Source: Agromyces fucosus
GTDB taxonomy: Bacteria; Actinomycetota; Actinomycetes; Actinomycetales; Microbacteriaceae
Length of the DNA: 64,000 nucleotides
Direction of reading: 5' to 3'
Assembly: GCF_004134865.1 (NCBI RefSeq)
Contig: NZ_SDPO01000004.1
Coordinates: forward strand, 545,673-609,672
Position 1 is the stretch's first letter; every line of letters starts with the position of its first letter. The position numbers were made by a program, and so were the translations under genes. Shown here piece after piece: positions 34,819 to 43,728 of the stretch. A model generated the notes under the pieces. It was not told where the DNA came from and searched no databases. It saw only the letters and a program-made list of their open reading frames with translations.

Positions 34819-37742
34819 GCCGGCGCACACCCTGGGCGAGCGATCTCGATCGCGAACACCCGCTGCCCGAGTATCCCCGGCCGCAGCTCGTGCGCGAGCA
34901 CTGGCTGAACCTCAACGGCGTGTGGTCGTTCGCGTTCACCGCCGGGGCCGATCTCGCCGCGCCCCCGATCCCCGAGAGCTGGCAGGGCGAGATCGTCGTC
35001 CCGTTCTCCCCCGAGGCCGAACTCTCCGGCGTGGGGCGTCAGCTGCAGCCCGACGAACGCCTCTGGTACCGCCGGACGGTCCAGGTCCACGGCGGGGCCG
35101 ACGGCGGCCGGCTGCTGCTCCACTTCGGCGCCGTCGACCAGCGCTGCCGGGTCATCGTGGACGGCGAGGTCGTCGGCGAACACTCGGGCGGGTACCTTCC
35201 GTTCACCATCGACGTGACTGCGCCGCTCGGCGACGGCGCCGAGCACGAACTCGTGGTCGACGTGGTGGACCCGAGCGACACGTCGTACCACTCCCGCGGC
35301 AAGCAGGCCCTGCGCCGGGGCGGCATCTGGTACACCGCTCAATCCGGCATCTGGCAGACGGTGTGGCTCGAGCGGGTGCCGACGGTGCACGTGCGGGAGC
35401 TCCGCATTCGTCCGCTGCTCGACGAGGAGCACGTCGAAGTGCTGATCGAGGTCGGCCCGAGCAGGTCCGACGCCGAGCCCGGAGCATCCGACCGCGCTCG
35501 CACGGCCGACGCACTCCAGGCGACCGTGGTCGTCCTCGACGCCGGCCGGGAGGTCGCGCGAGCGACTGGGCCCACCGGCCGGCCGATGCGCCTGCCGCTG
35601 CCGGAGCCGCACCGCTGGCACCCCGACGACCCGTTCCTCTACGACCTCGAGGTGCGACTCGGCGAAGACCGCGTCGAGAGCTACTTCGGCATGCGCTCGG
35701 TCGGCGTCGCGCCCGATGCGCACGGCCGCCCGCGGTTGATGCTGAACGGCGAGCCGATCCTGCACGCGGCGGTGCTCGACCAGGGCTACTGGCCCGAAGG
35801 CCTCTACACGCCGCCATCCGACGCGGCGCTCGTGCACGACATCGAGCAGATGAAATCGCTCGGCTTCAACGCCCTGCGCAAGCACATCAAGGTCGAGTCG
35901 CTGCGCTGGTACCACCACTGCGACCGTCTCGGCATGCTGGTCTGGCAGGATCTCGTGAACGGCGGCCGCCGGTACCACCCCGCCGTCGTGACCGTGCCGG
36001 TGAAGCTGCCGCTGCGCCTCGACGACCGACGGCACCGGTTGTTCGGCCGGCAGGACGCCGCGGGCCGCGAAGAATTCCGCGCCGAGCTCGACGAGACCGT
36101 CCGCCTCCTCGGCAACGCGCCGAGCGTCGTCGTCTGGGTGCCCTTCAACGAGGGCTGGGGCCAGTTCGATGCGCTCGACGCCGTCGACCGCCTGCGCGCG
36201 CTCGACCCCGACCGGGTGATCGACCACGCGAGCGGATGGCACGACCAGGGCGGCGGCGACCTCCGGAGCCTCCACGTGTACTTCCGCCGCATCAGGCCCG
36301 AGCGGTCGTGGCGGACCGAGCGGCGGGCGATCGTCGTCTCGGAGTACGGCGGCTACAGCCTGCGGCTGCCCGGCCACGAGTTCGGGCCACGGGAGTTCGG
36401 CTACCGCCGCTCCCGCACGATCGACGATCTCACCGACGCATTCGTCGCGCTGCATCGGAACGAGGTCGGGCCCGCCGTCGACGCCGGACTGAGCGGTTAC
36501 GTGTACACGCAGCTCAGCGACGTCGAGGACGAGCTCAACGGTCTCGTCACCGCCGACCGCACCGTGCTGAAGCTGCGCGCAGACCGGGTGCGCGAGGTGA
36601 ACGTCGAGCTCGCGGCGCGCTTCGCCGCCGCCGTCGCCCTCGCCCTCGCTCCCACCGTGGCACCGGCCGCGTCGCCCGTTCCCCCACCGACCCGCCATTC
36701 GAACCAGAGGTCCAGGATGCCCCGCCCCATCGTCGAGCGTGAGCTCACCGCCCCCGTCGCCCTCTGCCTGCCCGACGGCAGCCTGAACCCGGCCGCAGTC
36801 GGCTGGAGCCGCGTGCCGCTGCACGACACCTCCGGCATCGACGGACGACGCGTCTGGGGGCGCAACAAGCGCTGGGAGTACTGGGCGGTGACCACGCCCA
36901 CGCACCTCATCGCGCTCACGGTCTCGTCGATCGACTACGCCGCGGTCCACGCGGTGCTCGTGCACGACCGGCGGACCGGGGCGACGCTCGATCGCTCGGC
37001 GATCGTGCCGTTCGGCGGCGGGGCGACGCTGCCCGCCTCGCTCGGCGACGGGCCCGCGCGGGCACGGGCGAACGGCATCTCGATCGATGTGGAGGAGGTC
37101 GAGGGCGGCACCCTGCTCCGCGCCGAGGTCGACGGCGCACGCCTCGAGATCCTGGCCGAGCTGCCCGAGGGGCACGAGCGCCTCGGCGTCGTCGTCCCGT
37201 GGTCGAGGAGACGATTCCAGTACACGGTGAAGGACGTCGCCCGCCCCGCGACCGGCTGGCTCGAGCTGGACTCCGCCGAAGCCGGTCGTGAGCGGATCGA
37301 ACTGCCCGCGGGCGAGAGCTGGGCAGTGCTCGACCACGGCAGGGGCCGCTGGCCCTATCGCATGGTGTGGAACTGGGGTGCAGCCTCGGGCACCGTCGGC
37401 GGCCGCACGATCGGCCTGCAGCTCGGCGGGAAGTGGACCGACGGGAGCGGGTCGACCGAGAACGCGGTCGTCGTCGACGGGCGGCTCTCGAAGATCGAGG
37501 AAGAGCTCGACTGGGAGTACGACGAGCACGACTGGCTGGCGCCGTGGCGGATCCACGGGGCATCCGCCGATCTTCGCTTCGAACCGTTCTGGGACCGTGT
37601 GAGCGCGACCGAGCTCGTCGTCTTCGGCTCGCACGGGCACCAGTGCTTCGGGCACTACTCGGGGTGGGTGCTGGTCGACGGCGAACGCGTGGAGGTCGAC
37701 GGGCTCCTGGGCTGGGCCGAAGACGTGAGGAACCGCTGGTGA
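34815..37742 (+). CDS. GH2 glycoside hydrolase fused in frame to a DUF2804 domain
   Basis: 975 codons without a stop. Residues about 1-600 form a GH2 enzyme with a jelly-roll N-domain (HWLNLNGVWSFAFT, DERLWYRRTVQV, GGYLPFTIDVT, GGIWYTAQSGIWQTVWLE), an immunoglobulin-like domain and a TIM barrel. The predicted acid/base is Glu 446 in PFNEGWGQFD and the nucleophile is Glu 510 in VSEYGGYS. An Ala/Pro-rich linker (about 605-640) leads to a DUF2804 region (ELTAPVALCLPDGSLNPAAVGWSR, KRWEYWAVTTPTH, YRMVWNWG). ATG 36718, preceded by AGAGG, could also start DUF2804 as a separate product. No signal peptide, so it acts in the cytoplasm on imported glycosides. Its specificity within GH2 is not readable. 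Confidence 0.85.
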   Translation: MSRRTPWASDLDREHPLPEYPRPQLVREHWLNLNGVWSFAFTAGADLAAPPIPESWQGEIVVPFSPEAELSGVGRQLQPDERLWYRRTVQVHGGADGGRLLLHFGAVDQRCRVIVDGEVVGEHSGGYLPFTIDVTAPLGDGAEHELVVDVVDPSDTSYHSRGKQALRRGGIWYTAQSGIWQTVWLERVPTVHVRELRIRPLLDEEHVEVLIEVGPSRSDAEPGASDRARTADALQATVVVLDAGREVARATGPTGRPMRLPLPEPHRWHPDDPFLYDLEVRLGEDRVESYFGMRSVGVAPDAHGRPRLMLNGEPILHAAVLDQGYWPEGLYTPPSDAALVHDIEQMKSLGFNALRKHIKVESLRWYHHCDRLGMLVWQDLVNGGRRYHPAVVTVPVKLPLRLDDRRHRLFGRQDAAGREEFRAELDETVRLLGNAPSVVVWVPFNEGWGQFDALDAVDRLRALDPDRVIDHASGWHDQGGGDLRSLHVYFRRIRPERSWRTERRAIVVSEYGGYSLRLPGHEFGPREFGYRRSRTIDDLTDAFVALHRNEVGPAVDAGLSGYVYTQLSDVEDELNGLVTADRTVLKLRADRVREVNVELAARFAAAVALALAPTVAPAASPVPPPTRHSNQRSRMPRPIVERELTAPVALCLPDGSLNPAAVGWSRVPLHDTSGIDGRRVWGRNKRWEYWAVTTPTHLIALTVSSIDYAAVHAVLVHDRRTGATLDRSAIVPFGGGATLPASLGDGPARARANGISIDVEEVEGGTLLRAEVDGARLEILAELPEGHERLGVVVPWSRRRFQYTVKDVARPATGWLELDSAEAGRERIELPAGESWAVLDHGRGRWPYRMVWNWGAASGTVGGRTIGLQLGGKWTDGSGSTENAVVVDGRLSKIEEELDWEYDEHDWLAPWRIHGASADLRFEPFWDRVSATELVVFGSHGHQCFGHYSGWVLVDGERVEVDGLLGWAEDVRNRW

Positions 37743-38830
37743 GCGGCATGAACGGCACCGACGGGTCCGGGTCGTCGCGCCGTTCGGCGGCGCCGACGCT
37801 GAAGGACGTCGCGGCGATCTCCGGCGTCTCGTACCGCACCGTCTCGAACGTGATCAGCGGCAAGGCCCCGGTGAGCGCGGCGACCAGGTCCCGCGTCGAG
37901 GCCGCGATCGCCGAGCTCGGCTACCGACCCCAGCTCGCGGCGCGACAGCTGCGTATCGGGCGCACCAACCTGCTCACGCTGTCGGTGCCCTTCCTGTCGC
38001 TGCCGTACTTCGCGCAGCTCGCGCACGCGGTGGTCACCGCGGCCGAGCAGGCCGGTTACGACGTCGTGGTCGACGAGACGCACGGCGATCCCGAGCGCGA
38101 ACTCCGTGCGGTGGCGGGTTACCGCACGCTGCTCACCGACGGCGTCATCCTGAGCGCGATGTCGATCGGAGACGACGAGCTCACCGCGGCGCGCGGCAGC
38201 ACGCCGCTCGTCGTGCTCGGCGAGCGGATCCGGAGCGCGCGCGTCGACCGGGTCGTCATCGACAGCGTCACCAGCTCGCGCGACGTGACCGCGCACCTCA
38301 TCGCGTCGGGTCGGCGCCGGCTCGGCTTCCTGGGTGCGGTGCCGGATTCCTCGAGCGGCGCCGCGGCGGCCGACCTCCGTCTCGAGGGCTTCCGCTGGGC
38401 GCTCCGGCTCGCGGGACTCGAACCCGACCCGGTGGACGCGCTGGAGATCTCGCCGTGGAACCGCGACTCCCCCGAAGGCGACTACTCGCGCGAGGAGGGC
38501 TACGCCCGGACCCGTGTCCTGCTCGCCCGCCCACGAGGACTCGACGGGCTGGACGGACTGGTCTGCGCGAACGACCTGCTCGCGATCGGCGCGCTCCGCG
38601 CCTTCAGGGAGGCCGGGATCGACGTGCCCGCCCAACTGGCCGTCGCCGGCTGGGACGATGCGCCCGAGTCGGCGTTCGCGACGCCGCCGCTCACGACCAT
38701 CGCGCCCGACCTCGGCGAACTCGCACGTCTCGCCGTGGCATCAGTGCTGCGCCTCGTCGACGACCCGGCCTCTCCGCCGCGGGTGGAGCAGGCGCCGTAC
38801 CGGCTGGTGCGTCGGGCGTCGGCGCCGTAG
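37739..38830 (+). CDS. LacI-family transcriptional regulator
   Basis: 363 residues. The N-terminal headpiece, TLKDVAAISGVSYRTVSNVISGK (about 20-42), has the usual LacI recognition helix and the hinge GYRPQLAARQLRIGRT. A periplasmic-binding-protein-like effector domain follows, with NDLLAIGALRAFREAGIDVP and VAGWDDAPES. GTG 37739 overlaps the upstream stop as GTGA; ATG 37748 is the alternative. Last gene of the operon and the likely ligand of the palindrome at 33400-33417, repressing until a sugar is bound. Confidence 0.93.
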   Translation: MSGMNGTDGSGSSRRSAAPTLKDVAAISGVSYRTVSNVISGKAPVSAATRSRVEAAIAELGYRPQLAARQLRIGRTNLLTLSVPFLSLPYFAQLAHAVVTAAEQAGYDVVVDETHGDPERELRAVAGYRTLLTDGVILSAMSIGDDELTAARGSTPLVVLGERIRSARVDRVVIDSVTSSRDVTAHLIASGRRRLGFLGAVPDSSSGAAAADLRLEGFRWALRLAGLEPDPVDALEISPWNRDSPEGDYSREEGYARTRVLLARPRGLDGLDGLVCANDLLAIGALRAFREAGIDVPAQLAVAGWDDAPESAFATPPLTTIAPDLGELARLAVASVLRLVDDPASPPRVEQAPYRLVRRASAP

Positions 38831-38881
38831 GAGGCGACGTCGGGGTCGATCCGCTCGCGGCGCTCTCGGCGCCCATGGCGC

Positions 38882-39208
38882 CTAGTGGCTGCCGCCGTCG
38901 ACGAACTTGAGGCCGACGACGCAGCCGACGAGCCCGACCAGCAGGGCGATCTTGACCCAGGACGCCTCGGCGTCGCCCGTGACCATGGCCCAGACGACCG
39001 TGAGCGCCGCCCCGATGCCGACCCAGACGGCGTAGGCGGTGCCGGTCGGGATGTCGCGCATCGCCCAGGCGAGTCCGCCCATCGAGAGGGCGAGTGCGCC
39101 GAAGAAGACGACCGACGGCCAGAGCTTCGTGAAGCCCTCGGACTTGCCGAGCGCGGTGGCCCAGACGGCTTCGAGCACGCCGGACGCGATGAGGATGACC
39201 CATGCCAT
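38882..39208 (-). CDS. SMR-family guanidinium exporter (Gdx/SugE type)
   Basis: 108 residues, four transmembrane helices. The conserved Glu is at position 13 of MAWVILIASGVLEAVWATALGKSEGF, and GTAYAVWVGIGAALTV follows in helix 3. The Gdx-type signature (helix 1 with LEAVWATALGKSEGF) separates it from the multidrug EmrE branch. The guanidine-III riboswitch directly upstream strongly supports guanidinium/proton antiport. AGGAG lies 10 nt before ATG 39208. It acts in the inner membrane as an antiparallel dimer. Confidence 0.93.
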   Translation of the reverse strand: MAWVILIASGVLEAVWATALGKSEGFTKLWPSVVFFGALALSMGGLAWAMRDIPTGTAYAVWVGIGAALTVVWAMVTGDAEASWVKIALLVGLVGCVVGLKFVDGGSH

Positions 39209-39225
39209 GACTGATCCACTCCTGT

Positions 39226-39266
39226 GGCCAGTCTTGTCGCGTTCCGGGTACTGATCCCTCGTCCGG
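39226..39266 (-). ncRNA. Guanidine-III (ykkC-III) riboswitch
   Basis: The 41-nt minus-strand element begins CCGGACGAGG, then has GTACCCGG and GACAAGAC, in the order and spacing of the known actinobacterial guanidine-III aptamer. The GG(A)TCAGT segment pairs with ACTGGCC to form the closing stem, and CCGG/CCGG segments form the pseudoknot core. It ends 2 nt before the ribosome-binding site of the SMR exporter gene, so translational control by guanidine is likely. Confidence 0.88.
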
Positions 39267-39364
39267 GGCCGCAGTCGGCGACCTGTTCACGATGGTAGCA
39301 ACGGGGGCTGGGCAGGCCCTGTGCAGGCGCGCCGAGCGGATGCCGCGGCGCACGCCAGCTCGCC

Positions 39365-39664
39365 TCAGCCCGCGCGGGCGACCTCCGCGAAGTGCTCGAC
39401 GACCGGGAACGGCTCGTAGAACCGGTGGAGCAGTTCACGCCACCGGCCGTACTCGGGCGAGCCGCGGAAGCCCGTCTCGTGCGCCTCGACGCTCTCCCAC
39501 TGCACGAGCAGCAGGTAGTCGTTCGGCGTCTCGATCGAGCGCGAGAGCCGAAGATCGATGAAGCCGGGCATGCCGGCGATGATCGTCTTCGCCTCGGCGA
39601 ACGCCGCTTCGAAGTCGGCCTCCCGGCCGGGGACGACGGGCAGCAGCGCGTGTTCGAGGATCAT
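39365..39664 (-). CDS. Antibiotic-biosynthesis-monooxygenase-fold (ABM) protein
   Basis: 99 residues, a single ferredoxin-like ABM domain: MILEHALLPVVPGREADFEAAFAEAKTIIAGMPGFIDLRL and YLLLVQWESVEAHETGFRGSPEYGRW. Such proteins dimerise and either oxidise small aromatics without cofactor or bind haem; here nothing identifies the substrate. A TACCGT at 39672-39677 lies 7 nt before ATG 39664, so it may be leaderless. Divergent from metY. Confidence 0.85.
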   Translation of the reverse strand: MILEHALLPVVPGREADFEAAFAEAKTIIAGMPGFIDLRLSRSIETPNDYLLLVQWESVEAHETGFRGSPEYGRWRELLHRFYEPFPVVEHFAEVARAG

Positions 39665-39754
39665 GCGCCTCACGGTAACGGATCGGCCGGCCCCTCCTCC
39701 CGACATCCGTTGCCCTGCGTTACGCCGACGGGCCGATCCCGCTGCGGCCGGCAG

Positions 39755-39760
39755 TAGCGT
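39755..39760 (+). promoter_or_regulatory. -10 hexamer of metY
   Basis: TAGCGT ends 7 nt before ATG 39768; no ribosome-binding site follows, so the transcript is probably leaderless. Confidence 0.55.
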
Positions 39761-39767
39761 TGCCGGC

Positions 39768-41063
39768 ATGGCAGACCGCGAATACGGCTTCAAGACCCGC
39801 GCCATCCACGCGGGCAACATCCCCGACCAGGTGACGGGCGCCCGCGCGCTGCCGATCTACCAGTCGAGCGCGTTCGTCTTCGACGACACCGCCGATGCCG
39901 CTGCGCGGTTCGCCCTGCAGAAGTACGGCAACATATACTCGCGCCTCGCGAACCCGACCGTCGCGAGCTTCGAGGAGCGCGTCGCGAGCCTCGAGGGCGG
40001 CCTCGGCGCCGTCGCGACGGCGAGCGGCCTCTCGGCGCAGTACATCACCTTCGCGAGCCTCGCCGGCTCCGGCGACCACATCGTCGCCTCGGCGAACCTC
40101 TACGGCGGTTCGATCACCCAGCTGGATGTCACGCTGCGCCGCTTCGGCATCGAGACGACGTTCGTGCAGTCGGCCGACGCCGCCGACTACGCCGCGGCGA
40201 TCACCGACAAGACCAAGGCGCTGTTCGTCGAGACGATCGCGAACCCCTCGGGTGAGATCGCCGACCTCGAGGCCCTCGCCGACGTCGCGCACGCCCACGG
40301 CATCCCCTTCATCGTCGACTCCACGATCGCGACTCCGTACCTGAACCGCCCGATCGAGTGGGGCGCCGACATCGTCACGCACTCCGCGACGAAGTTCCTC
40401 GGCGGTCACGGCACCACGCTCGGCGGCGTGGTCGTCGAGTCTGGCCGCTTCGACTGGCACTCCGAGAAGTTCCCGCTCTTCGGCCAGCCCGTGCCGAGCT
40501 ACGGCGGCCTCCAGTGGTCGGGCAACTTCGGCGAATACGCGTTCCTCACGCGGCTCCGCGCAGAGCAGCTCCGCGACATCGGCCCGGCGCTCGCGCCGCA
40601 CTCGGCGTTCCTGCTCGCGCAGGGCGTCGAGACGCTGCCGTACCGCATCCAGGCCCACATCGACAACGCCCGGGTCGTCGCGGAGTGGCTCGACGCCGAC
40701 CCGCGCATCGAGCGCGTGCTCTGGGCGGGCCTGCCCGGCCACCCGCACCACGACCGCGCCCGGAAGTACCTCCCGAAGGGCCCCGGTTCGGTGTTCAGCT
40801 TCGAGGTGAAGGGCGGCCGCTCGGTCGGCCAGGCGCTCATCGAGAACGTCAACCTCGCAAGCCACCTCGCCAACATCGGCGACGCGAAGACGCTCATCAT
40901 CCACCCCGCATCGACGACGCACGCGCAGCTCACCGAGCAGCAGCTCGTCGACGCAGGCGTCCTGCCGGGGGTTGTGCGGTTGTCGGTCGGCATCGAAGAT
41001 GTCGAAGACATCATCGACGACCTCGACCAGGCCCTCACGATCGCGACGGGAGCAGCACGATGA
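39768..41063 (+). CDS. metY: O-acetylhomoserine (thiol)-lyase
   Basis: PLP enzyme of 431 residues making homocysteine from O-acetylhomoserine and sulfide. It starts YGFKTRAIHAGNIPDQVTGARALPIYQSSAF. It has YSRLANPTVASFEERVASLEGG, the PLP-phosphate loop ASGLSAQYITFASL, VDSTIATPYLNRPIEWGADIVTHSATKFLGGHGTTLGG with the Schiff-base Lys, and SVGIEDVEDIIDDL at the end. The long insertion before the C-terminus is typical of MetY rather than MetB. It overlaps the CoA-binding gene by 4 nt. Confidence 0.95.
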   Translation: MADREYGFKTRAIHAGNIPDQVTGARALPIYQSSAFVFDDTADAAARFALQKYGNIYSRLANPTVASFEERVASLEGGLGAVATASGLSAQYITFASLAGSGDHIVASANLYGGSITQLDVTLRRFGIETTFVQSADAADYAAAITDKTKALFVETIANPSGEIADLEALADVAHAHGIPFIVDSTIATPYLNRPIEWGADIVTHSATKFLGGHGTTLGGVVVESGRFDWHSEKFPLFGQPVPSYGGLQWSGNFGEYAFLTRLRAEQLRDIGPALAPHSAFLLAQGVETLPYRIQAHIDNARVVAEWLDADPRIERVLWAGLPGHPHHDRARKYLPKGPGSVFSFEVKGGRSVGQALIENVNLASHLANIGDAKTLIIHPASTTHAQLTEQQLVDAGVLPGVVRLSVGIEDVEDIIDDLDQALTIATGAAR

Positions 41064-41677
41064 CCACAGTGACCGAGACGACGGATGCCGCGGCATCCGC
41101 TGCCCTCGAAGCCGGCGACGTCGAGACCGTGCGCCTCGTCAACGGCCTCTCGTGCGAGCTGCCGGCGAGCTCGCCGCTCGCGAAGCTCCTGAAGTCGCAG
41201 CGCACCTGGACCGGGCCCGACGCGAAGCAGCGGCTCAAGATCCTGAACGCGGCGAAGTCGGTCGCGATCGTCGGCGCCTCGCCCAAGCCGCAGCGCTCGA
41301 GCTTCTTCGTCGGCACCTACCTGCAGCAGTCGAGCGACTACCGGCTCTACTTCGTGAACCCCATGGAGACCGAGATCCTCGGCCAGCCCGCCTACGCGAG
41401 CCTCGCCGACCTGCCCGAGGTGCCCGACATCGTCGTGGTGTTCCGCCGCGGCTCCGACATCCCGCAGGTGGTCGACGAGGTGCTCGCCTCGGGGGCCAAG
41501 ACGATCTGGGTGCAGCTCGGCATCTGGAACCAGGAGGCCGCGTACTACGGCGAGGAGCAGGGTCTCACCGTCGTCATGGACCGATGCATCAAGGTCGAGC
41601 ACGCCCGTTTCCACGGCGGACTGCACCTGCTCGGCTTCGACACCGGACAGATCACGGCGCGCAAGACGGTGCGCTGA
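41060..41677 (+). CDS. CoA-binding (YccU-like) protein
   Basis: 205 residues. The Rossmann CoA-binding core is clear: AKSVAIVGASPKPQRSSFFVGTYLQQ, YRLYFVNPMETEILGQPAYASLADLPEVPDIVVVFRR, AKTIWVQLGIWNQEA and VVMDRCIKVEHARF. About 65 extra N-terminal residues precede the core. It overlaps metY (ATGA), which is a recurrent actinobacterial pair, suggesting a role in CoA or sulfur metabolism; the biochemical function is unknown. Confidence 0.88.
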   Translation: MTTVTETTDAAASAALEAGDVETVRLVNGLSCELPASSPLAKLLKSQRTWTGPDAKQRLKILNAAKSVAIVGASPKPQRSSFFVGTYLQQSSDYRLYFVNPMETEILGQPAYASLADLPEVPDIVVVFRRGSDIPQVVDEVLASGAKTIWVQLGIWNQEAAYYGEEQGLTVVMDRCIKVEHARFHGGLHLLGFDTGQITARKTVR

Positions 41678-41678
41678 C

Positions 41679-41724
41679 GACGAGCGCCGCCGACCGCACC
41701 TCGGTGCGATCGGCGACGCTCGTC
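41679..41724. terminator. Bidirectional hairpin between convergent genes
   Basis: Long imperfect stem starting GACGAGCG and ending CGCTCGTC, with inner GCCGA/TCGGC and GCACC/GGTGC pairing and a short loop. It lies between the CoA-binding gene and the convergent CocE-type gene and can serve both directions. No T-tract. Confidence 0.75.
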
Positions 41725-41734
41725 TGCGGTCGGG

Positions 41735-43636
41735 TCAGTTGCCCGGCCACACCGTTTCGTCGAGATCGGCCAGGGTTCCCGGGCTGAGGGTCTCGGTGTC
41801 CTTCTCGGTCAGACGCCCCGGACCGAAGCCGGCCATCGGGCCCGACACCGGGAGGTTCAGCTTCGAACCGCTCAGACCGACCGTGTAGGTGGTCGCCGCC
41901 GTGTCCACGGCCACGACCCCGTTGCGGCTGCCGCTGATCACGAGGCCGAGCTGGTGCCCCGCCGGCACGACGACGTCGTTGGCAGCCAGTTCGACGGTGA
42001 CCTGGTGGTTTCCCGCCCCGTCGAGGCGGGCCCACCCTCTGGCCACCACTTGCAGCTCGGTGCTCGAGATGCGCTTGGCGACATCCAGGTAGCAGGCGTC
42101 GTCGGTCGCGGTCGCCGGGCCCCAGCACGACTCGGTGCTCAGCGTCTGCGCGCCGTCGCCCGAGGCGCTGACGCGGTCCATCACGCCGTAGTCGACCAGC
42201 ATGACCGACACCTGCCCGACTGGGGCGGTGTGGGTCAGGTCGAGGTCGACCGTCGGCGTGCCCGAGATCCGGATGTCGTGCTTGGTCGTGCCGGTGAGGA
42301 ACTGCAGCCGGTTGGCGTTGGCTCCGATCCTGACGGCGTTCGCCTCGCTCAGCGACGCGGAATTGATGTAGCTGGCCGTGGAGCGGTCCTGCCTTCCGAG
42401 CATCAGCGTGCCGTCGGCGTGCAGGTTCAGCGTCTGGGTGCGTGCCGAGGCGATCGGCCAGGTCTTCGACTGCTCCCACTGGTTCGGCGCGGTCTCCACG
42501 CTCACGGCGGGTTCGCGGTCGATGCCGTTGTCGATGTCCATGAGCTCGTGGTCGAACCATCGGTGAAGGGTGTCGACCCACAGTGCGCGCTCGGAGTCGA
42601 AGGGGTCCACGTGACCGAGGCGGGTGAGCCACATCTTGCGGAGCACACCCTGCTCGCCGAGGTCGTCCCACCACTTCGAGGCGTTCATCGTCTTGACGTT
42701 GGTGTCCTGCAGTCCGTGCATGATGAACACGCTGGCCGTGACCTTCGACACGTCGTACGAGGTGCCCTCGCGGTAGTCGCGCTCGGCCCAGAAGTCGGTG
42801 TAGGCCCCCGTCTCGTCGCCGTCGTTGTCGTTCATCCAGTTCAAGCGCGCCGAGCAGTCGGTCGCGATGGTTCGATTGGACGCGACCGAGCGCGACAGGC
42901 TGCTCGGGTAGTTGAAGGACTTCACCGCGCCCTGCCAGCGGTTGTAGTCGTACCACGAGCTGATCGCGCTGATCGGCACGATCGTCTTCAAGCCGTCGAC
43001 GCCGGTGGCCGCGACACCGTTGGCCAGGGTCCCGTCGTAGGACTTGCCGATCATGCCGGTCTTGCCGTTGCTCCAGTCCGCGTCGACGACCGCGCCGTCG
43101 GCGTCATGGGCGACCCCGTCGCCGGACAGCCACTCCACCACGGCCTTGACCGACTCGATGTCGGAGCGGCCGCCCTCATCGGTGCAGCCGGTCGAACGCG
43201 CGGTCCCCGCCATGTCGACCGCGACGAAGGCGTACCCGCGCGGCACGAAGTAGTTGTCGTAGTAGAGGGGGAACTTGACGAGGTTCCCGTCGGCGTCGTA
43301 GACCTTGCGCTCCGCCTCGTTGCCGCGTCCGGAGCTCAGGTAGTACGGGCTGGCGTCCATGATGATCGGGACCCGTGCGTTGCCGTCGAGTTCCCGCGGG
43401 CGGATGATGTCGGTCGCGATGCGCTCGTCGACCCCGTCGCCGTCGAGGTCGGGGGCGGTGACCCAGACCGTCTCCCGGATGGCGTCGGCGTAGTCGTAGA
43501 TCGGAGCGGTGACGCCGTCGACGAGCGCGACCGGTGGGTTCTCGGTCGTCGCCGCACCGGCCGACGTCGCGGCACCGAGCGCCAGCGGCGCCGCGATGGC
43601 CACCGAACCTGCGAGGGCGAGAATTCTGGATTTCAC
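41735..43636 (-). CDS. Secreted CocE/NonD-type hydrolase (Xaa-Pro dipeptidyl-peptidase S15 family)
   Basis: 633 residues with a cleavable signal peptide (MKSRILALAGSVAIAAPLAL, then AGAATT). The alpha/beta-hydrolase domain has the nucleophile in GMIGKSYDGTLANG, the Asp in MHGLQDTNVKT and the His in RLGHVDPFDSE. A C-terminal jelly-roll domain (about 400-620) has VDLDLTHTAPVGQVSVMLVDYG and VPAGHQLGLVISGSRN. The layout fits S15 Xaa-Pro dipeptidyl peptidases and cocaine-esterase-like acylases; export suggests extracellular peptide use. The start is GTG 43636 with GGAAGGA upstream. Confidence 0.92.
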   Translation of the reverse strand: MKSRILALAGSVAIAAPLALGAATSAGAATTENPPVALVDGVTAPIYDYADAIRETVWVTAPDLDGDGVDERIATDIIRPRELDGNARVPIIMDASPYYLSSGRGNEAERKVYDADGNLVKFPLYYDNYFVPRGYAFVAVDMAGTARSTGCTDEGGRSDIESVKAVVEWLSGDGVAHDADGAVVDADWSNGKTGMIGKSYDGTLANGVAATGVDGLKTIVPISAISSWYDYNRWQGAVKSFNYPSSLSRSVASNRTIATDCSARLNWMNDNDGDETGAYTDFWAERDYREGTSYDVSKVTASVFIMHGLQDTNVKTMNASKWWDDLGEQGVLRKMWLTRLGHVDPFDSERALWVDTLHRWFDHELMDIDNGIDREPAVSVETAPNQWEQSKTWPIASARTQTLNLHADGTLMLGRQDRSTASYINSASLSEANAVRIGANANRLQFLTGTTKHDIRISGTPTVDLDLTHTAPVGQVSVMLVDYGVMDRVSASGDGAQTLSTESCWGPATATDDACYLDVAKRISSTELQVVARGWARLDGAGNHQVTVELAANDVVVPAGHQLGLVISGSRNGVVAVDTAATTYTVGLSGSKLNLPVSGPMAGFGPGRLTEKDTETLSPGTLADLDETVWPGN

Positions 43637-43675
43637 AAGGAGGTCCTTCCGTCGCAGGCCGGGATGTTATGTGGC

Positions 43676-43705
43676 AACCTACGACGTTCGAACCTGATTG
43701 GTCAA
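43676..43705 (-). promoter_or_regulatory. Promoter of the CocE-type hydrolase
   Basis: On the minus strand, TTGACC (43705-43700), an 18-nt spacer and TAGGTT (43681-43676). A leader of about 35 nt with a Shine-Dalgarno sequence follows. Confidence 0.55.
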
Positions 43706-43728
43706 CAATCTCGATGATCGGCCAGGCG

